Assembly: GCA_002840935.1 (NCBI GenBank) | Contig: PHDH01000004.1 | Location: 1-46,455, forward strand | Reading direction: 5' to 3' | Length of the DNA: 46,455 nucleotides | Origin: Bacteroidetes bacterium HGW-Bacteroidetes-21 | Lineage (GTDB): Bacteria; Bacteroidota; Bacteroidia; Bacteroidales; GWA2-32-17 | Shown here: in pieces, positions 11,123 through 20,437 of the stretch | Position numbering within the stretch: position 1 is the stretch's first letter | How the letters are laid out: each line of letters starts with the position of its first letter | Made by a program: the position numbers and the translations under genes | Notes under the pieces: generated by a model | The model's input: only the letters and a program-made list of their open reading frames with translations | What the model was told of the DNA's origin: nothing | Databases searched by the model: none

Positions 11123-12631
11123 TTATGGTAGTTTAATCCATTTGGAAATAAGTGTAGAGCCGTCTTTTTTTGTGATTTCAACGATATAAAGACCAGAGTT
11201 CCAGCATTCAGTGTTAATCTCTTTATAAATCGAAGAACCTTCGATCGTAAAGCAACAAATACCATCGGAAGAAATAAACCGGACTTTTTGCAGTTCGAAA
11301 TCGGTACAATTAAAATGTAAAGTCGCATTTCCCGGGTTGGGGTAAAAGAAGGAAGAAGGAATAATACTGCTACTTGAAACATTCGTCGGCATAAAGAGTT
11401 CTGCCAGGTTATAAAAAACAGGGGTGTTTTCCGAAGCGGGGGAATCCCCAGAGTGAAAGGATACCCATAAAGCATCATCTTCTGGAATATATTGCATCAT
11501 TTGAACGTTATTGAATCCTGCCGAGCTGGAGTCTGCCATAATTTCCCAACTGTCTGCTTTGTCGATTCCGTTCCCAGAAGTTGAGTTCAGGGCATTTTTA
11601 ACGGCATCGTAACGGGAACAGAAATGCATGTGATTTAAACGTTTTATTTCGTAATTAGCGGCATAGAGATTATCTCCGGGAATAGAATCAGGGAAGGTGT
11701 TGTCTCTGAAAATCATGGTGGGTTGGGCTGGCGCCAATTCCGCTATCATTGCTGTGAGACTGTCGTTGCCGAAGGTGTTTTTAGCAATGGCAGATATAAT
11801 AAATCCGTCGGCGTATCCATTGATGCTGCTTAGGACAGAGGAACGCATGTCGAGGGTGTTGCAGAAACCGTCGCCGTTATAATCGGCTTTTTCCAATGCG
11901 TTGCGAAGGCAAAACCAGATGGGTTGATAATGAAGCCCCAGGCTTCCTGTGCTGTAACTATCTGACATGCTGTGTTGAAAAAGACCAAGTCCAGACTGAT
12001 TGACACCGCTAAGGACTCCGATTTGTCCAGCAAATCCAATCATTAACCAGGGTTGTTCGTCGCTTTCGGAAGGAAGATGAATTACAATAGCCTGATTGTT
12101 AATGATGGGCGCATTTGTCGACCAGTCGAGGTTACGGGTTATCATACTTTTTCCGTCGATAGAAGTGCCAGAGGTAGCATCACCCCAGCTAATAAGGCTC
12201 GAACAACCAGGGGAAGATCCCGGCATATTGAGAAAAGTATTTATGTTTTGTACATCAAGAAAAGTATTGCCCAACAATAAATCAAGGTAATCAAAGCCGG
12301 TCGCAGTGATGCCCGCAGCGGTCATGCCATCAATAACTCCCTGAGCTTCACTAATCATGTTTGCCTCAATCTGAAGAGTTGATCCTTCTTGTAACATGGT
12401 TTTTGCTAGGGCGAGATTAGACCCGAACAGGGGCAATATATATCCTGTGTAAATGTCATAAATTGGCTGTGCCAGAAGATATCCGGTAGCATAACCTCTT
12501 TCATAATGATTGCCCCATACTTTAATGACATAGGGATTGGAGTTTTGCAAAACTTCTCCGTTAACAGGCTGACTTTTACCAGTAAATGTAAATAAAGTGA
12601 TTAGGAGTAAGAGTAATATAAATTTGTTCAT
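11123..12631 (-). CDS. Secreted C45-family (acyltransferase / Ntn-hydrolase-like) protein with T9SS sorting domain
   Basis: HYERGYATGYLLA, PGCSSLISWGDATSGTSIDGKSMITRNLDW (candidate N-terminal-nucleophile Cys after processing), C-terminal FFYPNPGNATLHFN...GLYIVEITKKDGSTLISKWIKLP. Confidence 0.75.
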   Translation of the reverse strand: MNKFILLLLLITLFTFTGKSQPVNGEVLQNSNPYVIKVWGNHYERGYATGYLLAQPIYDIYTGYILPLFGSNLALAKTMLQEGSTLQIEANMISEAQGVIDGMTAAGITATGFDYLDLLLGNTFLDVQNINTFLNMPGSSPGCSSLISWGDATSGTSIDGKSMITRNLDWSTNAPIINNQAIVIHLPSESDEQPWLMIGFAGQIGVLSGVNQSGLGLFQHSMSDSYSTGSLGLHYQPIWFCLRNALEKADYNGDGFCNTLDMRSSVLSSINGYADGFIISAIAKNTFGNDSLTAMIAELAPAQPTMIFRDNTFPDSIPGDNLYAANYEIKRLNHMHFCSRYDAVKNALNSTSGNGIDKADSWEIMADSSSAGFNNVQMMQYIPEDDALWVSFHSGDSPASENTPVFYNLAELFMPTNVSSSSIIPSSFFYPNPGNATLHFNCTDFELQKVRFISSDGICCFTIEGSSIYKEINTECWNSGLYIVEITKKDGSTLISKWIKLP

Positions 12632-12881
12632 AATGGATTGTTTTGTAATGTATAAAATTAGATAATCTGACTAAATAATCAATATTAAGTATGAATTTTT
12701 TAGAAATGTTAATTTAATAATAATCATATGTTACTTAACACAAAAAATTGCTAACAAAAAGGGACATAGGGTTAATAACAACATTTTTTGTCAATAAATA
12801 TCACGAAGTTTTTAACAATTTCATGATTTTCCCGAATTAACAATTATTTTTGCCCTAGTTTAATAAAAAAGAAAAGATTTT

Positions 12882-14252
12882 ATGGAAAAAAGAAATGTAA
12901 TCATTATCGGCGCAGCCGGAAGAGATTTTCACAATTTCAACACATTTTTCAGGAACAACCCCCTGTACAATGTCGTTGCTTTTACAGCTACACAAATACC
13001 GGATATTGACGGTAGAAAATATCCCAAAGAACTCGCAGGAATCGAACTCTACCCCGAAGGAATTCCTATATATGCAGAATCAGATTTGACTAAATTAATC
13101 AAAGATTTAAAAGTTGACATTTGTGTTTTTGCTTATAGTGACGTTTATCATACTCAGGTAATGAACATTGCTTCTAAAGTAATGGCTGCTGGTGCAAGTT
13201 ATATGTTACTCGGACCTAACGACACCATGGTTAAATCAACCAAACCTGTCATTGCAGTCGGCGCTACCCGTACCGGTTGTGGTAAAAGTCAGACTTCACG
13301 CCGCATCATCGAAGTTCTTATGAAAAAAGGACTAAAAGTTGTGGCTATTCGTCACCCCATGCCTTATGGCGACTTAGTAAAACAAAAAGTTCAGCGTTTT
13401 GCTACTGTTGAAGATTTGAAAAAACACGAATGTACCATTGAAGAAATGGAAGAATACGAACCTCATGTAGTTCGCGGTAACGTTATTTATGCAGGTGTTG
13501 ATTATGAAGCAATTGTTCGCGCTGCTGAAAACGATCCCGATGGTTGTGATATTATTCTGTGGGATGGTGGAAATAACGACTTTCCTTTCTACAAACCCGA
13601 TTTACTGGTAGGTGTTGCCGATCCTTTACGTCCAGGTGCCGAAATCACTTTCCACCCCGGCGAAACTGTTGCACGTATGTCTGATGTAATTGTTATCAAT
13701 AAAATTGACTCAGCAACTCTCGAAAACATCAATATCGTTAGAGCAAATATCGCTGCAATTAATCCTAACGCAATCGTGATTGACGGTGCTTCACCTCTTT
13801 CAGTTGACAAACCCGAACTTATTAAAGGAAAACGCGTTCTTGTCGTAGAAGACGGACCCACCCTCACCCATGGTCACATGCGTATTGGTGCTGGTACAGT
13901 AGCTGCTCAGAAACATGGTGCTGCCGAATTGGTTGATCCAAGAAGTTTTGCCGTAGGTCGTTTGGCCGAAACTTTCAGACTCTATCCCAACATTGGTACT
14001 TTACTTCCTGCCATGGGTTACGGTGAAGAACAGATCAGAGATCTTGAAAAAACTATCGAAAATACACCTTGTGACGCAGTAGTTATTGCTACTCCTATTG
14101 ATCTTCAGAGAATTATCAAAATCAACAAACCTTGCGTTAAAGTGGGTTACGAACTTCAGGAAATTGGTTATCCTAATTTCGAAGTTATTTTAACCGATTT
14201 TTGTAATAAATATGTAAAAGAAGCCAGCGGTTGTGGCTGCGGTTGTAAATAA
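12882..14252 (+). CDS. Cyclic 2,3-diphosphoglycerate synthase-like P-loop GTPase family protein
   Basis: VIIIGAAGRDFHNFNTFFRNNPLYNVVAFTATQIPDIDGRKYP, P-loop-like AVGATRTGCGKSQTSR, VINKIDSA, VLVVEDGPTLTHGHMRIGAGTVAA; C-terminal GCGCGCK. Confidence 0.8.
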   Translation: MEKRNVIIIGAAGRDFHNFNTFFRNNPLYNVVAFTATQIPDIDGRKYPKELAGIELYPEGIPIYAESDLTKLIKDLKVDICVFAYSDVYHTQVMNIASKVMAAGASYMLLGPNDTMVKSTKPVIAVGATRTGCGKSQTSRRIIEVLMKKGLKVVAIRHPMPYGDLVKQKVQRFATVEDLKKHECTIEEMEEYEPHVVRGNVIYAGVDYEAIVRAAENDPDGCDIILWDGGNNDFPFYKPDLLVGVADPLRPGAEITFHPGETVARMSDVIVINKIDSATLENINIVRANIAAINPNAIVIDGASPLSVDKPELIKGKRVLVVEDGPTLTHGHMRIGAGTVAAQKHGAAELVDPRSFAVGRLAETFRLYPNIGTLLPAMGYGEEQIRDLEKTIENTPCDAVVIATPIDLQRIIKINKPCVKVGYELQEIGYPNFEVILTDFCNKYVKEASGCGCGCK

Positions 14253-14284
14253 TCCGGATAGCGAAAGCTTGTCTGTATACATCT

Positions 14285-14326
14285 AAAAAAGGGGCTGTTT
14301 CTTCTATTGAAACAGCCCCTTTTTTC
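14285..14326. terminator. Bidirectional rho-independent terminator between convergent genes
   Basis: AAAAAAGGGGCTGTTT CTTCTATTG AAACAGCCCCTTTTTT. Confidence 0.9.
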
Positions 14327-14333
14327 ATTCCAT

Positions 14334-15479
14334 CTATTTTTTATCTGCCCCAAATCTGGGCCGATTTGCAACATTGAATCCCAGAACGATTCCAACAATT
14401 GACCCTTCTTTTCGGGGGGAATAATAAACGTTGACTGGCATATTGAGGTAACCCGAACGAAACGTCTTACCAATTGCAAAAACCATCCCCGTAGATAAGG
14501 TGGGGTCGCCACGACGATCAAGACGGCTTTCCAGTGGGAATCTCTTGTCTAAAGGCATCTCTTTTTCCAACCTCCAGGTGTTTGTGCTATCGTAATAACC
14601 ATTAGCCATAGAGGTCATTCGAAGTACTGGTCCAAGACCAAACTCAAAGCCTGATTTATTGAAACGGAAGCCCAACATGGCTGAAGCGGATGGAATTACA
14701 AGTCCAGACTCCATGCCCGATAAAGTGGGTATCAATTCAAATAAAGCCTGAAAATCGCCTGAACTTAAAAATTGTTTTTCGAATTGGTACCCAATCATAC
14801 AGTTTACAGGATACATATTAAACCCGCCATCGGATATTGGAGCCATCATTCTTTCGGCAGCAGGGCCATAAGAGTATGTAAATCCAACGCGCGGACCATT
14901 GAGTTTTAATGTTGTTTTTGAACTGGTGATGGGTTGGTCGAAATTAGCTAGTAGGTCTACAAGTAATTTATCATTTTCGATTCCCAAAATATTATTTACA
15001 GATAAACGTGCCATAATCTGAATTTGATCCTGTTGATTGATATATTCCATGACATCGGTTTTTTCGATTTTACCACTGGCGACATCCACTAATCGTAATA
15101 TGAAAATGAGTTTGTCTCCAAACCTTTCAATGTTTCCTGTAAGCATTTTATCGGCTTTCAAAAACTTTCCAGCTTCTACCAAACAGTTTTTCCCAAAACA
15201 ATTGTCGACATTAAGTCCATTCTTTTTTACTATGTCGGCTACATCATATTTGTCCATTACTTCGTAAATATTGGCTTTCTCTAATTCAAGCTGTACCATA
15301 TTTCTCATGGTCTCTTTGTCAATAGTAAGATCTTTAATGTCGACACTAATAATGGCTAATCTTTTTTTATTTCCTTGATTTTCTGTCTGAGCATTTATTT
15401 GTAAGCAAAAAACAATACTCAGAATAATGGTTGAAAAAAACATCGTTGCTTTCATAATTTTGTTTTTAAAGGTTAACAC
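14334..15479 (-). CDS. Secreted/outer-membrane protein: N-terminal FlgO/CsgG (TolB-N)-like domain plus C-terminal beta-barrel-like region
   Basis: Signal peptide; KRLAIISVDIKDLTIDKETMRNMVQLELEKANIYEVMDKYDVADIVKKNGLNVDNCFGKNCLVEAGKFLKADKMLTGNIERFGDKLIFILRLVDVASGKIE; downstream glycine/aromatic-rich strands. Confidence 0.6.
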   Translation of the reverse strand: MLTFKNKIMKATMFFSTIILSIVFCLQINAQTENQGNKKRLAIISVDIKDLTIDKETMRNMVQLELEKANIYEVMDKYDVADIVKKNGLNVDNCFGKNCLVEAGKFLKADKMLTGNIERFGDKLIFILRLVDVASGKIEKTDVMEYINQQDQIQIMARLSVNNILGIENDKLLVDLLANFDQPITSSKTTLKLNGPRVGFTYSYGPAAERMMAPISDGGFNMYPVNCMIGYQFEKQFLSSGDFQALFELIPTLSGMESGLVIPSASAMLGFRFNKSGFEFGLGPVLRMTSMANGYYDSTNTWRLEKEMPLDKRFPLESRLDRRGDPTLSTGMVFAIGKTFRSGYLNMPVNVYYSPRKEGSIVGIVLGFNVANRPRFGADKK

Positions 15480-15618
15480 TGCAAAACTACATCAGGCATC
15501 TTTGTCAAAGAAACGACAGAATAATAGGTGCTTTGAGATTTTTATAGAATTAAATAATCGGAGACTTTTCTCTCTCTTCTATTTATATAAATCTCAGAGG
15601 GAATTTAAAAAAACAAGT

Positions 15619-15641
15619 ATATTTGCATAAATTGCAAATAT
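15619..15641. promoter_or_regulatory. Perfect 9-bp inverted repeat overlapping a TATATTTG -7-like element (candidate operator)
   Basis: ATATTTGCA-TAAAT-TGCAAATAT; -7-like TATATTTG at 15618-15625. Confidence 0.45.
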
Positions 15642-15677
15642 TAAACTCGTTTTTTGCAAAAAACACAAAACAATTTT

Positions 15678-16691
15678 ATGACTGATTTTACTAATGTTCA
15701 AAAGCAATTTCTTCAAAAGATTGAAGATCTTACTCCTAAGGAAAGTTCGATGGTTTTTGAGTTATCGGAACTTCTCGAAATCAGTACAGATAGTGCTTAT
15801 CGTAGAATGCGTGGAGAGACTTTGCTGACTATAGACGAAATAGTGAAGTTATGCAATCATTATAATGTGTCGTTCGACGCTTTCAGTAAAACAGAAACAG
15901 GCATGGTTACCTTTAGATATACAAATCCTGAACCCGTTTCGGATAGTTTTCTGGAATACCTGACCAAAATGCATGAAGATCTGGTTAAAATAAGTTTACA
16001 TAAGGAACCTCGAATTGTATATGCCGCAGAAGATATCCCTGTTTTTTTTCATTATGGGTTCGACGAAATATCTTCATTTAAAATATTTTACTGGTTAAAA
16101 TCGATCATAAACACCCCCGAGTTAGCTTCGGAGAAGTATAACCCTTCAATGATAGATCCTGCCATTTTAGAGGTGTCAAAAAAAATATTTAAACTTTACA
16201 CTCAGATTCCATCTCTTGAAATATGGACAGGAAATACCGTAATGAGTACTGTAAAACAGATTGAATATTATTGGGAATCGGGCATGTTTTTAACTATTGA
16301 GGATGCTTTAAAAGTTTGTGCTTCGCTCAAAAATGAAATAGTTTCAATTCAACGCATGGCAGAATACTCCAGAAAAGGGGATGTTCAAACAAGTGTTAAT
16401 GAGGCTTATCCTAAGAATTATGAACTTTATTTCAGCGATGTTGAGATAACTAATAACTGTGTTCTTGTTGAAATGAATCCTTTGAAAGCAGTTTATCTGG
16501 GGCATTTTTCTTTTTATACCATGTCTACTGTAAATGAGGCATACTGTGTTAGAACACAGCAATGGATGAATACCATTATTAAAAAATCAACCCTTATCAG
16601 CGGAGTTTCTGAAAAGCACAGAAACCGGTTTTTTATGAAAATATTTAAATCGATTGAAGATTTAGAACAGAAGATTCAGTTGGGTCAATAA
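15678..16691 (+). CDS. HTH (XRE-like) transcriptional regulator with large C-terminal domain
   Basis: ORF track starts at TTG 15654; first ATG at 15678 (MTDFTNVQKQFLQ). HTH: SSMVFELSELLEISTDSAYRRMRGETLLTIDEIVKLCNHYNVSFDAF. Confidence 0.75.
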   Translation: MTDFTNVQKQFLQKIEDLTPKESSMVFELSELLEISTDSAYRRMRGETLLTIDEIVKLCNHYNVSFDAFSKTETGMVTFRYTNPEPVSDSFLEYLTKMHEDLVKISLHKEPRIVYAAEDIPVFFHYGFDEISSFKIFYWLKSIINTPELASEKYNPSMIDPAILEVSKKIFKLYTQIPSLEIWTGNTVMSTVKQIEYYWESGMFLTIEDALKVCASLKNEIVSIQRMAEYSRKGDVQTSVNEAYPKNYELYFSDVEITNNCVLVEMNPLKAVYLGHFSFYTMSTVNEAYCVRTQQWMNTIIKKSTLISGVSEKHRNRFFMKIFKSIEDLEQKIQLGQ

Positions 16692-16766
16692 TTGTCTTAA
16701 TTTCATTTATGCTTTTATCTTAAATTTTAAGTAGTGTTGGAATTCAGGTTAATTAACACTTTTAAG

Positions 16767-16798
16767 CTTGTGTTTATAATCAGTCTAAATTAACTTTG
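16767..16798 (+). promoter_or_regulatory. Bacteroidota sigma-ABfr-type promoter upstream of SOD
   Basis: CTTG (16767-16770) - 20 bp - TAACTTTG (16791-16798). Confidence 0.55.
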
Positions 16799-16806
16799 TC
16801 AAGAAA

Positions 16807-17520
16807 ATGAAGACAATAATAATTATTCTTTCCATTTTGACAATGGTAACTGAAGTAAAAACACAAACGATTATGAAAACAAAAAAAATATCAGCCGAAC
16901 AAAAAATGATGTATCCATATGAATTACCTCAATTGGGATACGACTATACTGCATTGGAACCAAATATTGATGCAAAAACAATGGAAATTCATTTAAACAA
17001 GCATCATGGAGCTTATGTAACCAATTTAAATAATGCAGTAAAAGGTACAGATCTTGAAAAAATTGATATGCAGGATTTGTTCGAAAATATAAGCAAATAT
17101 CCCTTAGCTGTGAGGAATAACGGAGGGGGTCATTATAATCACAGTTTATTCTGGAAGGTTATTTCACCTAATGGCGGTGGTCTTCCTACAGGGATAATAA
17201 TGGCGGCTATTGAAAAGGATTTTGGTTCGTTCGAGAAGTTTAAGGAAGAGTTTGAAACTGCTGCAAAAACGCGTTTTGGAAGTGGTTGGGCCTGGTTATC
17301 GGTTGATGAAGGAGGAAAACTTTTTGTATCGTCTACACCCAATCAGGATAATCCTTTAATGGATGTAGTAGAAAAGCGGGGTGTTCCAGTTTTAGGTCTT
17401 GATGTATGGGAGCATGCATATTATCTGAACTACCAAAACCGACGTCCCGATTATGTATCTGCTTTCTGGAATGTTGTAAATTGGTTAGAAGTAGAGAAAA
17501 GATATCTGGAATTGAAATAA
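16807..17520 (+). CDS. Superoxide dismutase (Fe/Mn family), start uncertain (16807 or 16873)
   Basis: [91 protein letters not shown]. Confidence 0.93.
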   Translation: MKTIIIILSILTMVTEVKTQTIMKTKKISAEQKMMYPYELPQLGYDYTALEPNIDAKTMEIHLNKHHGAYVTNLNNAVKGTDLEKIDMQDLFENISKYPLAVRNNGGGHYNHSLFWKVISPNGGGLPTGIIMAAIEKDFGSFEKFKEEFETAAKTRFGSGWAWLSVDEGGKLFVSSTPNQDNPLMDVVEKRGVPVLGLDVWEHAYYLNYQNRRPDYVSAFWNVVNWLEVEKRYLELK

Positions 17521-17558
17521 AAAAAAGCCCTGACAAATTTATGTCAGGGCTTTTTTTT
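17521..17558. terminator. Bidirectional rho-independent terminator between SOD and tsf
   Basis: AAAAAAGCCCTGACA AATTTA TGTCAGGGCTTTTTTTT. Confidence 0.9.
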
Positions 17559-17572
17559 GATTTTTTAAATGG

Positions 17573-18403
17573 TTAACTAAGAACCAATGAACAACGGCGG
17601 AAGCCAGTTACTTTTACTCCTTTATCGGTAGAAGCAAGATACTGTTCAACGCTCATTTTATTGTCTTTAATGAAATCCTGACTCAAAAGGGTGCTGTCTT
17701 TAAAGAATTTATTCAGTTTACCCATGGCAATTTTTTCAATCATGTTTTCGGGTTTGCCTTCCTGACGAGCCTGATCTTTTCCAATTTCAATTTCTTTTTC
17801 AATAACTGAAGCAGGAACATCATCTTTAGTAACAGAAACGGGGTTCATTGAAGCAATTTGCATTGCAATGTCTTTGCCTACTTGTTCGGGAACAGCTTTG
17901 GTAAAACCAACCATACAGGCAATTTTATTTCCGTTATGAGTATAAGGAGTTACCATTTCGGCTTCTAACATTTGATAATAGGTAATATCAATTTTTTCGC
18001 CAATAGCAGCGATTTTACCCATAATAATATCAGCAATTTTCAGTCCGTCAATGGTCAGTTCTTTCAGTGCATTGATGTCGGCGGGTTTGTGTTCGAGAGC
18101 TGCTTTTACAAAAGATTCGGTAGTGGCAATAAATTCAGAATTTTTAGCTACAAAATCGGTTTCGCAGTTTAGAGAAATTACAACTCCAGTTTTATGGTTT
18201 TCGCTAACGCGAGCAAGAACGCAGCCTTCTCCGGCTTCACGATCAGCACGTTTCATAGCTACAGCCTGACCTTTTTTACGAATTATCTCAGTTGCTTTAT
18301 CAAAATCACCTTCGGCTTCTACCAAGGCGTTTTTGCAATCCATCATGCCAGCTCCGGTTAATTGACGGAGTTTTGATATATCGGCAGTTGATACTTGTGA
18401 CAT
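17573..18403 (-). CDS. tsf: Elongation factor Ts
   Basis: ADISKLRQLTGAGMMDCKNALVEAEGDFDKATEIIRKKGQAVAMKRADREA. Confidence 0.96.
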   Translation of the reverse strand: MSQVSTADISKLRQLTGAGMMDCKNALVEAEGDFDKATEIIRKKGQAVAMKRADREAGEGCVLARVSENHKTGVVISLNCETDFVAKNSEFIATTESFVKAALEHKPADINALKELTIDGLKIADIIMGKIAAIGEKIDITYYQMLEAEMVTPYTHNGNKIACMVGFTKAVPEQVGKDIAMQIASMNPVSVTKDDVPASVIEKEIEIGKDQARQEGKPENMIEKIAMGKLNKFFKDSTLLSQDFIKDNKMSVEQYLASTDKGVKVTGFRRCSLVLS

Positions 18404-18421
18404 ATAATAATAGTATTAAGT

Positions 18422-19279
18422 TTATTCTTCTGATTTTTTAGCAGCAGGTCTGCGAGCAGGGCTTTTTTTAGCATCACCTTGATCAGAAGTTCTTCTGGTG
18501 CGCATTTTTCCTTGTTTTTCGCCACCTTCTTCAGTTTCGCCTTCAGCAACCACTTCATTCGCTTTTTCAGCGGGAGCTTCTTTTTCTTTTTCGCTCTTTC
18601 TTTCATCACTTCCTTCGCGAATAGCTGCAGTAACTACGTCAAGAATCAATGATATAGCCATAGCTGCATCATCATTCGAAGGGATGGGGAAATCTACGAT
18701 ATTAGGATCTGAATTTGTATCTACCAGTGCGAAAACGGGAATTCCCAATTTGCGAGCTTCTTTAACAGCAATGTGTTCTTTCAGAATATCAATAACAAAT
18801 AAAGCGGCAGGAGTTCTTGACATTTCAGCAATACTACCGAGGTTTTTCTCGAGTTTTGCACGCTGACGATTCACTTGAAGTCTTTCGCGTTTCGACATAT
18901 GACCAAATGTTCCGTCCTGAGCCATACGGTCGATAGACGACATTTTTTTAACGGCTTTACGGATGGTGGTGAAATTGGTTAGCATACCACCGGGCCAGCG
19001 TTCGATAACGTAAGGCATGTTCACGGCGTTTACTTTTTCAGCTACAATTTCTTTGGCTTGTTTTTTTGTGGCTACAAACAAAATCTTACGACCTGATTTG
19101 GAAATCTGCTTGATTGCATTGCATGCTTCGTCAAGCTTCGCCATCGTTTTGTATAAGTCAATAATGTGAATACCGTTTTTCTCCATAAAAATATAGGGAG
19201 CCATAGCGGGATTCCATTTTCTTTTCAAGTGACCAAAATGTACACCTGCATCAAGGAGTTGTTCGAATGTTACTTTCAT
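18422..19279 (-). CDS. rpsB: 30S ribosomal protein S2 with charged C-terminal extension
   Basis: LLDAGVHFGHLKRKWNPAMAPYIFMEKNGIHIIDLYKT, ERWPGGMLTNF, FALVDTNSDPNIVDFPIPSNDDA. Confidence 0.97.
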   Translation of the reverse strand: MKVTFEQLLDAGVHFGHLKRKWNPAMAPYIFMEKNGIHIIDLYKTMAKLDEACNAIKQISKSGRKILFVATKKQAKEIVAEKVNAVNMPYVIERWPGGMLTNFTTIRKAVKKMSSIDRMAQDGTFGHMSKRERLQVNRQRAKLEKNLGSIAEMSRTPAALFVIDILKEHIAVKEARKLGIPVFALVDTNSDPNIVDFPIPSNDDAAMAISLILDVVTAAIREGSDERKSEKEKEAPAEKANEVVAEGETEEGGEKQGKMRTRRTSDQGDAKKSPARRPAAKKSEE

Positions 19280-19383
19280 TTTTATATTTACTTTAGTTTA
19301 CCTTCTGTTAAAGCAATTGCCCGGTAGTTCTGGTTAATAGGATAACCTGAAGTCCTGACAATTTAGATACTAAACAAGGAATA

Positions 19384-19770
19384 CTAACGCTTGCTGAACT
19401 GGAAGCGTTTGCGTGCCTTCTTCTGACCGGGCTTTTTACGTTCAACTTCGCGAGGATCACGTGTGAGAAATCCTTCGGGTTTAAGTAATGGCCTGTACTC
19501 AGGATTGATTTTAATTAAAGCGCGGCTGATGCCTAAACGAGCTGCTTCAGCTTGTCCTTTAATACCACCACCCATGAGGTTTATTTTAATTTCATATTTG
19601 CCTGTCAATTCGAGTTTGTTGATGGGCTGCATTACAGTGTACTGTAGCTGTTCAACAGGAAAATAAGTTTTATAGTCTTTTCCGTTAATGATGATATCAC
19701 CTTTACCATCTTTAAGATATACTCTTGCTATGGAAGCTTTGCGACGACCTATCGTGATTGTATATTCCAT
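19384..19770 (-). CDS. rpsI: 30S ribosomal protein S9
   Basis: TIGRRKASIARVYLKDGKGDIIINGK...GGGIKGQAEAARLGISRAL...DPREVERKKPGQKKARKRFQFSKR. Confidence 0.97.
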   Translation of the reverse strand: MEYTITIGRRKASIARVYLKDGKGDIIINGKDYKTYFPVEQLQYTVMQPINKLELTGKYEIKINLMGGGIKGQAEAARLGISRALIKINPEYRPLLKPEGFLTRDPREVERKKPGQKKARKRFQFSKR

Positions 19771-19771
19771 T

Positions 19772-20227
19772 TTACTTGATGTCTTTAATGTTTATTACTT
19801 TGGGCTGCTGAGCCTGATGGGGATGTTCATTACCTACATAAACTTTCATGTTGGCTAAAACAACTCTTCCAAGACGGGTTCTGGGTAGCATGCCTTTTAC
19901 TGCATGTTCAATTACTGCCTCAGGTTTACGTGTCATTAAACGAGCCGCTTTTTCTTTGCGCTGTCCGCCGGGATATCCGGTATGATGAACATAATCTTTG
20001 GTTTCCCATTTAACACCAGTAAACACTACTTTCTCAGCATTGATTACGATAACATTGTCTCCGCAATCTACATGAGGAGTAAAACCGGGTTTATGTTTGC
20101 CTCTCAGCATCATGGCGATGACAGACGATAAACGACCTACGGGAACGTCGGTTGCATCAACCAGTACCCACTCTTTGTTAACCGTTTCCTTATTCAGTGA
20201 AATGGTTTTATAGCTAATTGAGTCCAC
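19772..20227 (-). CDS. rplM: 50S ribosomal protein L13
   Basis: WVLVDATDVPVGRLSSVIAMMLRGKHKPGFTPHVDCGDNVIVINAEKV. Confidence 0.97.
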   Translation of the reverse strand: MDSISYKTISLNKETVNKEWVLVDATDVPVGRLSSVIAMMLRGKHKPGFTPHVDCGDNVIVINAEKVVFTGVKWETKDYVHHTGYPGGQRKEKAARLMTRKPEAVIEHAVKGMLPRTRLGRVVLANMKVYVGNEHPHQAQQPKVINIKDIK

Positions 20228-20263
20228 TTTAAAAAAGTTTTATTATTCTGAAAATTCGGACTG

Positions 20264-20293
20264 CAAAAATACAACTAATTTTTTTCCTTGCAA
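20264..20293 (-). promoter_or_regulatory. Bacteroidota-type promoter of rplM-rpsI-rpsB-tsf
   Basis: Minus strand: TTG (20293-20291) - 19 bp - TATTTTTG (20271-20264), about 36 nt upstream of the rplM ATG. Confidence 0.7.
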
Positions 20294-20437
20294 CAAATTT
20301 GGACTTTTTTGTTTATAAAATTGTTGAAAACATCTGAGAAGGGCTAAAAATTAGCGTATTGACTTCTATGGGAAAGTAAAAAGTGCAAAGTCACAGCTTA
20401 TTTATCTAAAAAATTTATTTGCTTGTTTAGTACAGAC

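Noticed and set aside
11116-11478. 120-aa minus-strand ORF
   Set aside because: Alternative frame inside the C45-like gene; no recognisable features.
18498-18866. 122-aa + strand ORF
   Set aside because: Antisense to rpsB; Ser/Phe-rich artefact of the charged S2 tail.
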